From: CAWAYR01 sp050250875
GTDB taxonomy: Bacteria > Acidobacteriota > Vicinamibacteria > Vicinamibacterales > UBA2999
Assembly (NCBI GenBank): GCA_050250875.1
Contig: JBFWNV010000006.1
Location: forward strand, 62,001 to 126,000
DNA: 64,000 nucleotides
Direction of reading: 5' to 3'
Shown: positions 1 to 9,499 of the stretch, one piece after another
Layout of the letters: each line of letters begins with the position of its first letter
How positions within the stretch are numbered: the first letter of the stretch is position 1
Notes under the pieces: model-generated
What the model was told of the DNA's origin: nothing
Databases searched by the model: none
The model's input: the letters and a program-made list of their open reading frames with translations, nothing else
Made by a program: the position numbers and the translations under genes

Positions 1-138
1 CTGGGGGCCGTCGCGATCGATCACGGCGCGGAATCCCGCCGCGGCGCGGGCCAGGGCCTCGTCCCACGACGCGCGGCGCAGCGGACCGCCCCGCACGTCG
101 CGCACCATCGGCGTGGCGACTCGTTGCATGCGTGCCAT
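1..138 (-). CDS. Formate dehydrogenase-like molybdopterin oxidoreductase, 5' fragment
   Basis: Only the first 46 codons are in the window; the gene runs off the left edge. The N-terminus contains PMVRDVRGGPLRRASWDEAL followed by an alanine-rich helix and a DGP motif. This is the block that follows the Fe-S segment in molybdopterin oxidoreductases of the formate dehydrogenase / DMSO reductase superfamily. The expected role is a molybdenum-dependent redox enzyme, possibly on formate. I chose the ATG at 138; an in-frame ATG lies three codons on. No CxxCxxxC iron-sulfur motif can be encoded upstream before the neighbouring repeat, so the protein begins after the usual 4Fe-4S segment. Some formate-dehydrogenase-like proteins start here too. 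Family assignment is from a short stretch, so substrate is unknown. Confidence 0.6.
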   Translation of the reverse strand, partial: MARMQRVATPMVRDVRGGPLRRASWDEALARAAAGFRAVIDRDGPQ

Positions 139-167
139 GCATGGAGAGTAGCACGCAGAAATGCCGA

Positions 168-203
168 GGCTCGGGACTCGGGGCTGGGGACTCGGGGCTC
201 GGG
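168..203. repeat. Heptamer tandem repeat, GGGRCTC type
   Basis: Four units in perfect 7-bp register from 173: GGGACTC, GGGGCTG, GGGACTC, GGGGCTC, with partial units on both sides. The G-rich strand is the plus strand. It lies between the molybdoenzyme start and the end of the next minus-strand gene. Confidence 0.85.
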
Positions 204-206
204 AGG

Positions 207-458
207 CTACGCGTCGGGCTCCACCCATCGGTCCAGCGGAATCGACAGCAGCAGGTAGCGCCGCCTCAGCTGCACGACGTGCCCGGCCAGCTCCGCCGAC
301 GGGAACTCGCCGGCGCGGCAGCGATCGCGCAGGCGGCGGATCTCGTACCGGTACAGGTCGTTGACAGCGTCGCGCAACTGACGCGGGTCGGTATCGGGAC
401 GGGGGGCCAGCCCGTGCGTCGCCAGCGCGTCGAGAATCGCCTCGGCGTAGCGCGGCAT
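207..458 (-). CDS. Small hypothetical protein (83 aa)
   Basis: I do not recognise a family. The protein is soluble and arginine-rich, with a predicted helical middle (DLYRYEIRRLRDRCRAGEF) and a C-terminal segment ending WVEPDA. It has no signal peptide or membrane segment. Its ATG overlaps the TGA of the upstream gene in an ATGA arrangement, so the two are probably translated together. The pattern of a short helical protein with paired RLRD/LRRRY motifs resembles small uncharacterised acidobacterial proteins, but no function can be given. The stop codon lies only four bases from a heptamer repeat array. Confidence 0.6.
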   Translation of the reverse strand: MPRYAEAILDALATHGLAPRPDTDPRQLRDAVNDLYRYEIRRLRDRCRAGEFPSAELAGHVVQLRRRYLLLSIPLDRWVEPDA

Positions 459-1198
459 CACGGGCACAGCCGGAGGAAGGCGCGCGCCTCGACGGCGAGC
501 GGCCCGTCGGGCCGGTCGGCCTCGACGAGCGCCAGCGCCGCCCGGAACGGCGCGCAGGCGCCGGCCAGGTCGGTGCGTCGGGCCCGCGTGCGGGCCACGC
601 CGCGCAGCCCGGCCGGCGAGCGGTCGCCGGCCCGGGTGAACGCGGCTTCGGCCAGCTCGTGATCGTCCACGGACAGCCAGAGCTCGCCTTCGGCGAGCGG
701 CAGCGGCAGCGGCCACGCCCGCGCGTCGGGCGGCAGGCGGGGGGCGAGGCCGGCAGCGTGCTCGAGCCAGACCCGCATCTCGTCGCGTTCGTGCTGCGCC
801 GCGGCCGCGGCGGCATGGACCACCGCCGCGGCGTATGCGGCCTCGAGGCCCGGCGCGCGGCCACCGGGTTCGAGGACCTCGAGCGCGGCCGTCACTCTGG
901 ACAGTGCGGCGTCGGTGCCGCCGTCGGCGGTGGCCCGGGCCGCCGCCTGCCAGGCATGCCAGCTCCACGACGCGACGGCCAGCGACGCACACGCCGGGTC
1001 GGCACCGAGGGCGGCGCGCAGACGTCGGGCCGCGGCGTCGCCGTCGGCGGCGGCGGCATCGGCGGCGGCGGCCGCCAGCGCGGCGCGTGACGCCTCGCTG
1101 CACGAGTCAGCGCTCTGCCGATCGGCCGCGGTCGTCGTCGCGGCGAGGATCGTGCTCACTCCCATCGCGGCGAGGTGCCGCCACACGTTTCTGGACAT
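458..1198 (-). CDS. Secreted alanine-rich hypothetical protein, TPR-like
   Basis: A 246-residue protein that opens with a likely signal peptide (about residues 1-25, ending in ATTTAA). The rest is an Ala/Arg-rich helical array with repeated A-A-A-x-L and W-W-A patterns like a degenerate TPR or Sel1-type solenoid. It therefore probably acts in the periplasm as a scaffold or binding protein, but no motif proves this. It is divergent from the c-type cytochrome at 1277 and overlaps the 83-aa gene downstream by 4 bp. The start at 1198 places the signal peptide at the N-terminus; longer in-frame readings to 2272 are antisense to the cytochrome gene and are not credible. Confidence 0.6.
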   Translation of the reverse strand: MSRNVWRHLAAMGVSTILAATTTAADRQSADSCSEASRAALAAAAADAAAADGDAAARRLRAALGADPACASLAVASWSWHAWQAAARATADGGTDAALSRVTAALEVLEPGGRAPGLEAAYAAAVVHAAAAAAQHERDEMRVWLEHAAGLAPRLPPDARAWPLPLPLAEGELWLSVDDHELAEAAFTRAGDRSPAGLRGVARTRARRTDLAGACAPFRAALALVEADRPDGPLAVEARAFLRLCP

Positions 1199-1276
1199 TC
1201 GATGACATCCGATGATCCGCTCTGGAGGCGCGGACGGCCGAGGTATCATGACCGTGATTTTGGAGGGAAACGCCCG

Positions 1277-2203
1277 ATGAAGAACAGGTGCTCGTCCTCG
1301 TCGCACGGGCCGGCCCCGGCGCTCGTCGCCGCGATCGCCGTCGCCGCGTCGCTGGCGGTCGTCGGCGCCCAGCAGCCGCCGGCGGCGGGTGGACAGAAGC
1401 CGGCCGCGCCGGCGACGCCCGCCGGGACGCTGCCGCCGCCGACGCGCGCCATCGTGCCGGTGGCCGCCAGTTCGGTGGCCGCCAAGCCCGATCAGTGGGT
1501 GGGCGAGTACGTGGCGATGACCGGCATCGTCGACGCCAGTCTGGGTACGCTCGCCTTCACCGTCGATCAGGACAAGACCAAGAGCGGCAGCGACGTGCTG
1601 GTGCTGGCGCAGCGGCTGAGCGATCCGGTGGCGGTGAACACCTACGTGACGGTGATCGGGCTGCTGATGAAGTACGACCCGGCCGAGGTGGCGGCCAAGT
1701 CGAAGGCGCACGCCGGCGAGCTGCCCGCCGACACCGTGGCGAAGTACAAGGGCAAGCCCGTGGTGCTGGCCACCTCGGTCGTCAACGACCGGATGCTCGA
1801 CCTGGCCCGCTTCATCGCGCCGCCGATGACGCCCGACGAAGAGGCGCTGCAGAAGGCCATGCGCGTGCTGCCCGCGCAGTCGGGCGAGATGCGCAAGGGC
1901 GCTGACGGCTCGAACGTCGAGATGGCCACCAAGAACATCGCCACCCTGGCCGCCGCCTTCGCCGAGGCCGAGGCGTTCATGAAGAAGCGCGGCAAGCTCG
2001 ACGCCATGAAGTGGGCCGCCGACGCCCGCGCCAACGTGCTGGCCGTCGAGAAGGCCGCCAAAGGCGGACAGTGGGACGCCGCCAAGACCGCCGCGGCCGC
2101 GGTGGGCGGCTCCTGCGGCACCTGCCACACGCCGTACCGCGAGCGCCTCGAGGACGGCTCGTTCCGCTTCAAGGCCGGGGCGACGACGAAACCTGGGGTC
2201 TAG
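1277..2203 (+). CDS. Secreted c-type cytochrome, class II-like
   Basis: A 308-residue exported protein. Residues 1-32 are a signal peptide (positive start, hydrophobic core, ending near VGAQQ). Residues about 60-170 form a beta-rich domain with an OB-like pattern (WVGEYVAMTGIV, then VNTYVTVIGLL). Residues about 190-300 are helical and end with the haem c motif CGTCH (C280, C283, H284) followed by YRERLEDGSFRFK, which is the C-terminal layout of cytochrome c'/c556 proteins. It should carry one covalent haem in the periplasm. The start has an upstream GGAGG at 1262. No redox partner gene adjoins it, although a molybdoenzyme lies 1.1 kb away on the other strand. The N-terminal domain and the exact electron partner are unknown. 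Confidence 0.75.
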   Translation: MKNRCSSSSHGPAPALVAAIAVAASLAVVGAQQPPAAGGQKPAAPATPAGTLPPPTRAIVPVAASSVAAKPDQWVGEYVAMTGIVDASLGTLAFTVDQDKTKSGSDVLVLAQRLSDPVAVNTYVTVIGLLMKYDPAEVAAKSKAHAGELPADTVAKYKGKPVVLATSVVNDRMLDLARFIAPPMTPDEEALQKAMRVLPAQSGEMRKGADGSNVEMATKNIATLAAAFAEAEAFMKKRGKLDAMKWAADARANVLAVEKAAKGGQWDAAKTAAAAVGGSCGTCHTPYRERLEDGSFRFKAGATTKPGV

Positions 2204-2228
2204 GTTCTGGGGGTGGGGACTGGGGCTC
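2203..2228. repeat. Heptamer repeat, degenerate
   Basis: Imperfect units GGGGGTG, GGGACTG and GGGCTCG immediately after the cytochrome stop codon, G-rich on the plus strand. Confidence 0.6.
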
Positions 2229-2301
2229 GACAGGACGAGAAGCCGGCCGGAAGACACTCTTCGCTTCGTCATCTTTCGCGACTGCTGCTACGGGCAAGCG
2301 C

Positions 2302-2322
2302 CAGCCCCCAGCCCACAGCCCC
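2302..2322. repeat. Heptamer repeat, CAGCCCM type
   Basis: Three units in register: CAGCCCC, CAGCCCA, CAGCCCC (G-rich on the minus strand), just 3' of the phosphoesterase stop codon. Confidence 0.7.
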
Positions 2323-2328
2323 TCGTTC

Positions 2329-3522
2329 TTAGTCGAGCGGAATGAACGTCCCCGCATCCACCTCGCCGTTCCGTACCGAGTAGAGCGTCACGCCCGACGT
2401 TGCCGGCACCGTGCCGCTGCCGCCGCCGACGATCGCCGCCGCCTGTTCGAAGCGCGTCGCGACCGGCGAGCCGTAGCGGATGAGCTCGCGCAGGTGGATG
2501 TGACCGCCCAGCGCCAGCGGCCAGCGCGACGCCGGCAGCACGGCCAGCACCTCGCCGAGATTCGCGACGACGTGCCGGAACACGGTGCGGCCGCCGACGC
2601 GCAGCGTGGTCGGCGCGGCGCCCTCGTCGGTGTAGCCCTTCACCATCTCGGCGGCGCTGACGAACGGGATGTGGTTGAAGGTCACGACCGGCATGGCCGC
2701 CGGGATCGCGGCGAGGTCGGCCCTCAGCCAGGCCAGCTGCCGGCCGTCGACGTGTCCGTAGTACCAGAGGTCGGCCACGTCCACCGTGTCGAGGCCGACG
2801 AAATGGATCCCGCCCCGGGTGAACGAGTAGTAGTTCGGGCCGAGCCGGGCGCGGTACATCCCCTTGCCGTAGAGCGGATGCGCCGGGCTGACGAGCGACA
2901 GGTGCCGTTCGATGCCGAAGTTCTCGTGGTTCCCCGGGACGCTCCACACCGGCACCGGCCAGGCGGCGGTCTCGCGTCGATACAGGTCGTAGTAGCCGGC
3001 GGCCTCGTCTTCGCCGACGCGGATCGCGTCGCGCACCAGGTCGCCGGTCATCAGGACGAAGGCCGGGCGGCGTGCGCCGACGATGGCCCGCACCTTCGCC
3101 AGCCGCGGCAGGCTGCGCGCGTCGGCGTGCGGATCGGAGGCATGGAGGAACGTGAAGGTTGCCGCGTCCGCCTGGGAGGCCAGCGCGAAGTCGACGTCGG
3201 CCGCTGCCGGCTGCCAGAAGGCGCCGACGACCCGATGGCCGTCGGGCACCGACACGAACACGACACCGGTGCCGCGATCGGCCAGCCGGTAGCGCCCCTC
3301 CCCGTCGGTGATGGCCACGGCGTGCTGGTTCGACACCGCCACGCCGGCGAGTCCGGCTTCCCCACCGTCACGCCGGCCGTCGCCGTCGGCATCGAGGAAG
3401 ACGACGCCCTCGACGCCTGGGCCCTGCGCTCGCAAGGCGTGCACCACGCTCGCCAGGAGTGCGGCCATGACCAGAAGACGAAGGGCCGAAGGGGCGGGCG
3501 TCGATGTCATGAGCGAGCGCAT
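2329..3522 (-). CDS. Secreted calcineurin-like metallophosphoesterase with N-terminal beta domain
   Basis: A 397-residue exported protein. An N-terminal hydrophobic signal (about 13-33) is followed at 38-85 by a prealbumin/SdrD-like beta domain (GVVFLDADGDGRRDGGEAGL, then TDGEGRYRL) of the metallophosphoesterase N-terminal type. The catalytic domain spans about 120-350 and shows all metal-binding blocks: D130/H132, GD at 160-161, GNHE at 197-200, NHIPF at 283-287 and GGHIH at 339-343. It should hydrolyse a phosphomonoester or diester outside the cytoplasm; substrate unknown. I took the ATG at 3522; the ATG at 3510 is an equally plausible start. It is a single gene, separated from ahcY by two heptamer arrays. 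Confidence 0.85.
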   Translation of the reverse strand: MRSLMTSTPAPSALRLLVMAALLASVVHALRAQGPGVEGVVFLDADGDGRRDGGEAGLAGVAVSNQHAVAITDGEGRYRLADRGTGVVFVSVPDGHRVVGAFWQPAAADVDFALASQADAATFTFLHASDPHADARSLPRLAKVRAIVGARRPAFVLMTGDLVRDAIRVGEDEAAGYYDLYRRETAAWPVPVWSVPGNHENFGIERHLSLVSPAHPLYGKGMYRARLGPNYYSFTRGGIHFVGLDTVDVADLWYYGHVDGRQLAWLRADLAAIPAAMPVVTFNHIPFVSAAEMVKGYTDEGAAPTTLRVGGRTVFRHVVANLGEVLAVLPASRWPLALGGHIHLRELIRYGSPVATRFEQAAAIVGGGSGTVPATSGVTLYSVRNGEVDAGTFIPLD

Positions 3523-3534
3523 TGTAGGACGATC

Positions 3535-3553
3535 GGGGCTCGGGGCTCGGGGC
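3535..3553. repeat. Heptamer tandem repeat GGGGCTC
   Basis: Two perfect GGGGCTC units plus a partial GGGGC, on the plus strand, just upstream of the phosphoesterase start. Confidence 0.7.
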
Positions 3554-3625
3554 GGGGAAAACGAACGCGGGCGCGAGGCCAATGCCCCGCGCCCGCGGCC
3601 TGACGATGTGATCGTGACTGTCCGA

Positions 3626-3653
3626 TCCCGAGACCCGAGCCCCGAGCCCCGGG
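3626..3653. repeat. Heptamer tandem repeat, CCCGAG type
   Basis: Four units in register: TCCCGAG, ACCCGAG, CCCCGAG, CCCCGGG. It begins six bases beyond the ahcY stop codon and would be G-rich in the ahcY transcript. Confidence 0.8.
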
Positions 3654-3659
3654 TGAGCG

Positions 3660-5195
<1,536 letters not shown>

Positions 5196-5238
5196 GATCG
5201 GTGGATGCTCCTTCTTCGGGTCGATGCGGAGGACGTGG

Positions 5239-6264
5239 TCAACGGGAACGGCGCGGCGCCTTGACCGGCGGGCGCGACACGGCGGCGGCAGCGCCGCGGG
5301 ATTTCACGGCCACGGCGCGGAACAGCGCCGGGCCCTTGGCCGACGGCTCGACGGGCAGGGCCGCCAGCCGCAGGCCGGTGAAGCCGGCGGCGTCGAGCCA
5401 CCGGCGGATCTGGGCCTCGCCGAAGCCGAGCCAGACGTGGCCCATCTGGGCCTGGTACTCGGTGCGGTCGTGCGGCAGCATGTCGACGATGAGCACGCGG
5501 CCGCCCGGCGCCACGACGCGGGCCGCTTCGGCCAGGGCGCGGGCGGGCTCGGGCAGGTGGTGCAGCACCAGCGCCAGCACCGCGACGTCGAGCTGACCGT
5601 CGTCGATCGGCAGCGCTTCCAGCGCGCCGCGCCGCACCTCGACGTCGGGCAGGTCGGCCAGGCGCGCCCGCGCCGCCTGAAGCATGTCGGCCGATCCGTC
5701 GACCGCGATCACCGTGCCGACGTGCGGGGCGAGCAGGGCGCTCAGCTGCCCGGTGCCGCAGCCGAGATCCCCGACGCGCAGCGACCCGTCGAGCAGCGCC
5801 AGCGCGGCCTGGGCGTGAAACGCCTGTCCGAAGAGATCGGCGCGCAGCTTGTCCCACTGCCCCGAGGCCTTCGAGAAGAACGCCTCGGAGGTGGAGCGCC
5901 GCTGGTCGAGCACCCCCTTCAACCGGCGATCGTCGTGCTCGGCGGCGGCGGTGGCGCTGACCTGCTCGCGGATGAGCGGCCAGAGCCGCGCCGCCGAGGC
6001 CTCGAGCGGATCGGCCAGGCCGTAGAACCGCGACGTGCCGTCGCGCCGCGACGTCACCCACCCGCCGTCGGCCAGGGTCTTGAGATGCCGGCTGACGGTG
6101 GACTGCGGCAGTTGCAGCACCGTGCACATCTCGCCCACCGTCAGCTCATGGCCTTCGACCAGGAGCAGCAGGCGGCAGCGCAGCGGGTCGGCCAGCGTCG
6201 CCATGTGCTCCAGCACGTGCGGCAGGGCCGGCGAGGGCAGCGCGAGGACGCGGGCGTGTTTCAT
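5239..6264 (-). CDS. ArsR-HTH / SAM-methyltransferase fusion regulator (SahR-like, copy A)
   Basis: A 341-residue two-domain protein. Residues about 15-95 are an ArsR winged helix (recognition helix around QLPQSTVSRHLKTL, wing RRDGTSRFYGL). Residues about 125-325 are a class I SAM-dependent methyltransferase fold with motif I VGDLGCGTG (164-172), acidic AVDGSADM and the ubiE-like LHHLPEPARALAEAARVV block. This architecture matches SahR, the S-adenosylhomocysteine-responsive regulator of methionine-cycle genes described in Proteobacteria, where the methyltransferase fold acts as the effector sensor. The next gene is ahcY, which supports that role. An inverted repeat overlaps its start codon (6262-6279), so it may repress itself. 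A second gene of the same architecture precedes metH at 23126. Enzymatic methyltransfer cannot be excluded. Confidence 0.85.
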   Translation of the reverse strand: MKHARVLALPSPALPHVLEHMATLADPLRCRLLLLVEGHELTVGEMCTVLQLPQSTVSRHLKTLADGGWVTSRRDGTSRFYGLADPLEASAARLWPLIREQVSATAAAEHDDRRLKGVLDQRRSTSEAFFSKASGQWDKLRADLFGQAFHAQAALALLDGSLRVGDLGCGTGQLSALLAPHVGTVIAVDGSADMLQAARARLADLPDVEVRRGALEALPIDDGQLDVAVLALVLHHLPEPARALAEAARVVAPGGRVLIVDMLPHDRTEYQAQMGHVWLGFGEAQIRRWLDAAGFTGLRLAALPVEPSAKGPALFRAVAVKSRGAAAAVSRPPVKAPRRSR

Positions 6265-6290
6265 CCGTAAATCCGGATGAGAGGATATAT
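6262..6290 (-). promoter_or_regulatory. Candidate operator of the ahcY operon
   Basis: An AT-rich island in GC-rich surroundings. It contains the inverted repeat CATCCG-N6-CGGATG (6262-6267 and 6274-6279) overlapping the ATG, an 8-bp palindrome ATCCGGAT (6271-6278), and GGATATAT (6283-6290). Placement over the start of an ArsR-family gene suggests autorepression. The site is inferred, not matched to a known motif by search. Confidence 0.45.
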
Positions 6291-6346
6291 GCCTGGAGGC
6301 CCGACGTCAACCCCCCGGGGCGAACCTTCGCCGCCGCGGCGTCGTC

Positions 6347-6365
6347 TATACGCGTGACGCGTATA
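6347..6365. promoter_or_regulatory. Perfect palindromic operator for the PadR regulator, with -10 element
   Basis: A 19-bp sequence with 9-bp arms around one base: TATACGCGT-G-ACGCGTATA. A good -10 hexamer TATACT (6362-6367) lies in its right arm, 12 nt before the PadR ATG at 6380. PadR proteins bind such short palindromes and usually repress their own promoter, so repressor binding would cover the -10 directly. Confidence 0.75.
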
Positions 6366-6379
6366 CTCGTCGAGCAGCT

Positions 6380-6757
6380 ATGGCCGACCAGCCCCGCTCC
6401 GACCGCTTCCTGCCGCTCGCTCCGGTGTGGTTCGAGATCCTGCTCGCGCTCGCCGCCGGCGACCAGCACGGCTACGCCATCATGCAGGAGGTCGCCCGGC
6501 GCAGCGACGGCGCGGTCGCGCTGCATCCCGGCTCGCTCTACCGCGCCCTCGCCCGCCTGCTCGAGGACGCCCTGATCGTCGAGCTCGAGGCCCGGCCCGC
6601 CGCCGGCGACGACGAGCGGCGCCGCTATTACCGCCTCACGCCACTGGGCCGGGCGGTGGCCCGCGCCGAAGCCGAGCGCCTGCGCGCGCTGCTGCGGGCC
6701 GCAGAGGCGCGCGCCCTGTTCGACCCGGGGCCGGCGCCGAAACGGAGCCGCGCATGA
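6380..6757 (+). CDS. PadR-family transcriptional regulator
   Basis: A 125-residue winged-helix repressor. The PadR core runs from about residue 15 to 95: LAPVWFEILLALAAGDQHGYAIMQEV, then HPGSLYRALARLLEDALI, then the wing RRRYYRLTPLGR. A short C-terminal helical tail (EAERLRALLRAAEA) would make the dimer. Its TGA overlaps the ATG of the following permease gene, so regulator and permease are translationally coupled. PadR genes paired with ADOP permeases are a common acidobacterial arrangement. The promoter holds a perfect 19-bp palindrome over its -10 element, which predicts autorepression of the whole operon. The inducing ligand is not evident. Confidence 0.9.
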   Translation: MADQPRSDRFLPLAPVWFEILLALAAGDQHGYAIMQEVARRSDGAVALHPGSLYRALARLLEDALIVELEARPAAGDDERRRYYRLTPLGRAVARAEAERLRALLRAAEARALFDPGPAPKRSRA

Positions 6758-9486
6758 GCACGCCGCCACGCTGGCTCGTCGGTCTGTTGCTCGTCGCCTA
6801 TCCGGCAGCGTTCCGCCGCCGCTTCGGCGACGAGTTGCGCGAGGACTTCGGCCGGGCGTGGCCGCCGTCCGGCCACCCCGGCGCCTGGACGCTGCGGTCC
6901 GCGCTGGTCGCGCGCACCGTCGCGCACGGCCTTGGCGAACGCGGCTCGGCGGTGGTTCGCTGGGCGACCTGGCGCAGCCATCGCCCTCATCTCTATGCCC
7001 CGGCCGGGCGACGCGCCGGAACGTGGGACGCGATTCTCAACGACCTGCGCGCGGCGATCCGCGCCCTGGCCGCGGCGCGCGGGTTCGCGGCGCTGGCGAT
7101 ACTCGCGCTCGCCCTCGGCATCGGCGCCAACGGCGCCATCTTCGCGGTCGTCAACGGCGTGCTGCTGAAGCCCCTGCCCTACCGCGACGCCGACCGGCTG
7201 GTGATGGTGTGGAGCGAGAACCCGCAGGCCGGCGGCGCCGCCACCCCGGTGTCGCCGGCCGATTTCGAAGACCTCCGCGCGATGAGCCGTTCGTTCGCCG
7301 GAATGGAGTACGCCCTGTCGTTCATCGTGCGCACGGCGGCGGTCGGGCACGGCGACGCCGGGCTGCTGCACGTGTCACGGGTCGGCGACGGCCTGCTCGA
7401 CCTCCTGGGCGCGCCCGTACAGCTCGGCCGCCGCTTCGGCGCCGGCGAACGCGACGTCGCCGTGCTGAGCGATCACGCGTGGCGCGTGCGCTTCGCCGGC
7501 GACCCGACGATCGTCGGGCGGCGCCTCCGGCTGTATGGCAACGAGACGCTCGAGATCGTCGGCGTGGCGTCGCCCGGCTTCGCCTTTCCGTATCGCAGCA
7601 TGCTGGGCGCGTCCGGGATCGCGACGCCCCCGATGGCCGACCTGTGGGTGCCGATGCCCCTCGACGCGCCGCGCTGGCGCGACGGTGCCGGGCAGCTGAT
7701 TCGTGGCGCCCACGTGCTCGTGGCCATCGGCCGACTCGCGCCCGGCGTGTCCGCCCGTCAGGCCGATGCCGAGCTCGCGGCCCACGCCGCCACGCTGGCC
7801 GCGCGCCATCCCGACAGCAACCGCGGCTGGGGCGCGCACGTCGTCTCCCTCCATGAGCAGACCGTGGGCGAGGTGCGGTCGGCGCTGCTGATGCTGCTCG
7901 GCGGAGTCGGCGTGCTGCTGCTCATGGCGGTGGCGAACGTCACCAACCTGATGCTCGCGCGCAGCCTGGTCCGGCAGCGCGAGCTGGCGGTACGGGCCGC
8001 CCTGGGCGCGACCCGGACCCAGTTGGTTCGGCAGGTGCTGGCCGAGGCCCTGCTGCTGGCCGCCGCCGGCGCCGCTGTCTCGCTGCTGGCGGTGCGGTGG
8101 ATCGTCGACGGGCTCGTGGCCCTGGCACCGCCGACGCTGCCGCGGATCGCCGACGTGGCTCCGGATGTGTCCGTGGTCGCTGCCAGCGCCGTGCTGGCCG
8201 TCGTCGCCGCCGGCCTCGTCGGTCTCGCGCCGATGCTGGCCGCCGCCCGTCCGGATGTGCGCGGCGTGCTGCAGGATGCCAGTCGAGGCGCCGCCGGGCC
8301 CACCTCGGCGGGCCGGCGACTGCGCACCGCGCTGGTGGCCGGTCAGGTCGCGCTCGCCGCGGTGCTGGCCGTCCAGGCCGGCCTGCTCACCCGCAGCCTG
8401 GCGACCGTGCTCACGGTGGACCCCGGCTTCCAATCCGACCACGTCCTCACGCTGCAGATGAGCGTGCCCGACCGGCTGGCCGGCGCGGAGGAGCGCCGGG
8501 TGTTCTATCGCGAGTTCTTCGCGGGGTTGCGCGCCCTGCCCGGCGTGGTGATGGCGGGCGGGACGACCCGGATGCCGCTGGCGAGCACCAACGACACGAC
8601 GGCGGTGCGCGTCGAGGGACAACCCGACGAGGACGCGCGGCTGCACGTGGTCGGCTTTCGCCGCACCCTGCACGACTACTTCGCGGTGATGCGGATCCCG
8701 CTGCGACGCGGGCAGCTGTTCAGCGACGACGATCCGATCGGCGCAGCGACCGCGGCCGTGATCAACGAAACGCTGGCGGCGCAGCTGTTCGCGACCGAGG
8801 ATCCGATCGGCCGCCGCCTGGCGCTGGGCGGCGACCCGGACAGCCCCTGGTTGACGGTCGTCGGCGTCGTCGCCGACGTCCGCCACGGAAGTCTCGAGCG
8901 ACCCGCTCCGCCGGAGCTGTACACGAGCTATCTCTCCGGCCCGCCCGTCGCGCCGTACGTGGTCGTGCGCACGGCGACCGACCCGGCCACGATGGCGACC
9001 TCGGTGCGCCAGTTCGCGCAGCGACTCGATCCCGGGGTGACGGTGTCCGACGTGCGCACGATGGAGAGCGTCCGGCTCGCCTCGGTGACGGAGCGCCGAT
9101 TCACCCTGGTGCTCGTCGCGGCCTTCGGCGCCGTCGCGTTGGCCCTTGCCGCCATGGGCGTGTACGGCGTGATCACCCTCGTGGTCGCCGAACGGACCGG
9201 CGAGCTGGGCCTGCGGCTGGCGCTGGGCGCCGTACCGGGCCACGTCGCCCGCCTCGTGGTCGGCGATGCCCTGCGAGTCACCGCCTGGGGTGGCGCCATC
9301 GGACTGGCCGTCGCCGCAGCGGTTGCTCGCGTGACGGCCGGACAGCTCTACGGTGTCGATCCGCTCGACCCCGTGACCTTCGTGGCCGTGCCGATCGCGA
9401 TGCTGCTCGCCGCGGTGCTGGCGGCAGCGGCCCCGGCATGGCGGGCGATGCGTCTGGACCCGCGCCGTGCCCTCGGCGACCGCTGA
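6754..9486 (+). CDS. ADOP-family duplicated orphan ABC permease (MacB/FtsX type)
   Basis: A 910-residue inner-membrane protein of the acidobacterial duplicated orphan permease family. An N-terminal prefix (about 1-90, containing YPAAFRRRFGDELREDF) precedes two tandem units, each with a periplasmic MacB-type core domain and FtsX permease helices. The first transmembrane segment is FAALAILALALGIGANGAIFAVVNGVLL (about 109-136). FtsX blocks occur at VTNLMLARSLVRQRELAVRAALGA and near the C-terminus at GVYGVITLVVAERTGELGLRLALGAV. The protein ends at the helix before LDPRRALGDR. No ATPase gene is adjacent, which defines the orphan type. Substrate is unknown; MacB relatives export peptides or lipoproteins or act as mechanotransducers. 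It is coupled to the PadR gene upstream and followed at 13 bp by a small secreted protein. Confidence 0.9.
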   Translation: MSTPPRWLVGLLLVAYPAAFRRRFGDELREDFGRAWPPSGHPGAWTLRSALVARTVAHGLGERGSAVVRWATWRSHRPHLYAPAGRRAGTWDAILNDLRAAIRALAAARGFAALAILALALGIGANGAIFAVVNGVLLKPLPYRDADRLVMVWSENPQAGGAATPVSPADFEDLRAMSRSFAGMEYALSFIVRTAAVGHGDAGLLHVSRVGDGLLDLLGAPVQLGRRFGAGERDVAVLSDHAWRVRFAGDPTIVGRRLRLYGNETLEIVGVASPGFAFPYRSMLGASGIATPPMADLWVPMPLDAPRWRDGAGQLIRGAHVLVAIGRLAPGVSARQADAELAAHAATLAARHPDSNRGWGAHVVSLHEQTVGEVRSALLMLLGGVGVLLLMAVANVTNLMLARSLVRQRELAVRAALGATRTQLVRQVLAEALLLAAAGAAVSLLAVRWIVDGLVALAPPTLPRIADVAPDVSVVAASAVLAVVAAGLVGLAPMLAAARPDVRGVLQDASRGAAGPTSAGRRLRTALVAGQVALAAVLAVQAGLLTRSLATVLTVDPGFQSDHVLTLQMSVPDRLAGAEERRVFYREFFAGLRALPGVVMAGGTTRMPLASTNDTTAVRVEGQPDEDARLHVVGFRRTLHDYFAVMRIPLRRGQLFSDDDPIGAATAAVINETLAAQLFATEDPIGRRLALGGDPDSPWLTVVGVVADVRHGSLERPAPPELYTSYLSGPPVAPYVVVRTATDPATMATSVRQFAQRLDPGVTVSDVRTMESVRLASVTERRFTLVLVAAFGAVALALAAMGVYGVITLVVAERTGELGLRLALGAVPGHVARLVVGDALRVTAWGGAIGLAVAAAVARVTAGQLYGVDPLDPVTFVAVPIAMLLAAVLAAAAPAWRAMRLDPRRALGDR

Positions 9487-9499
9487 CAGGAGACCGCAG

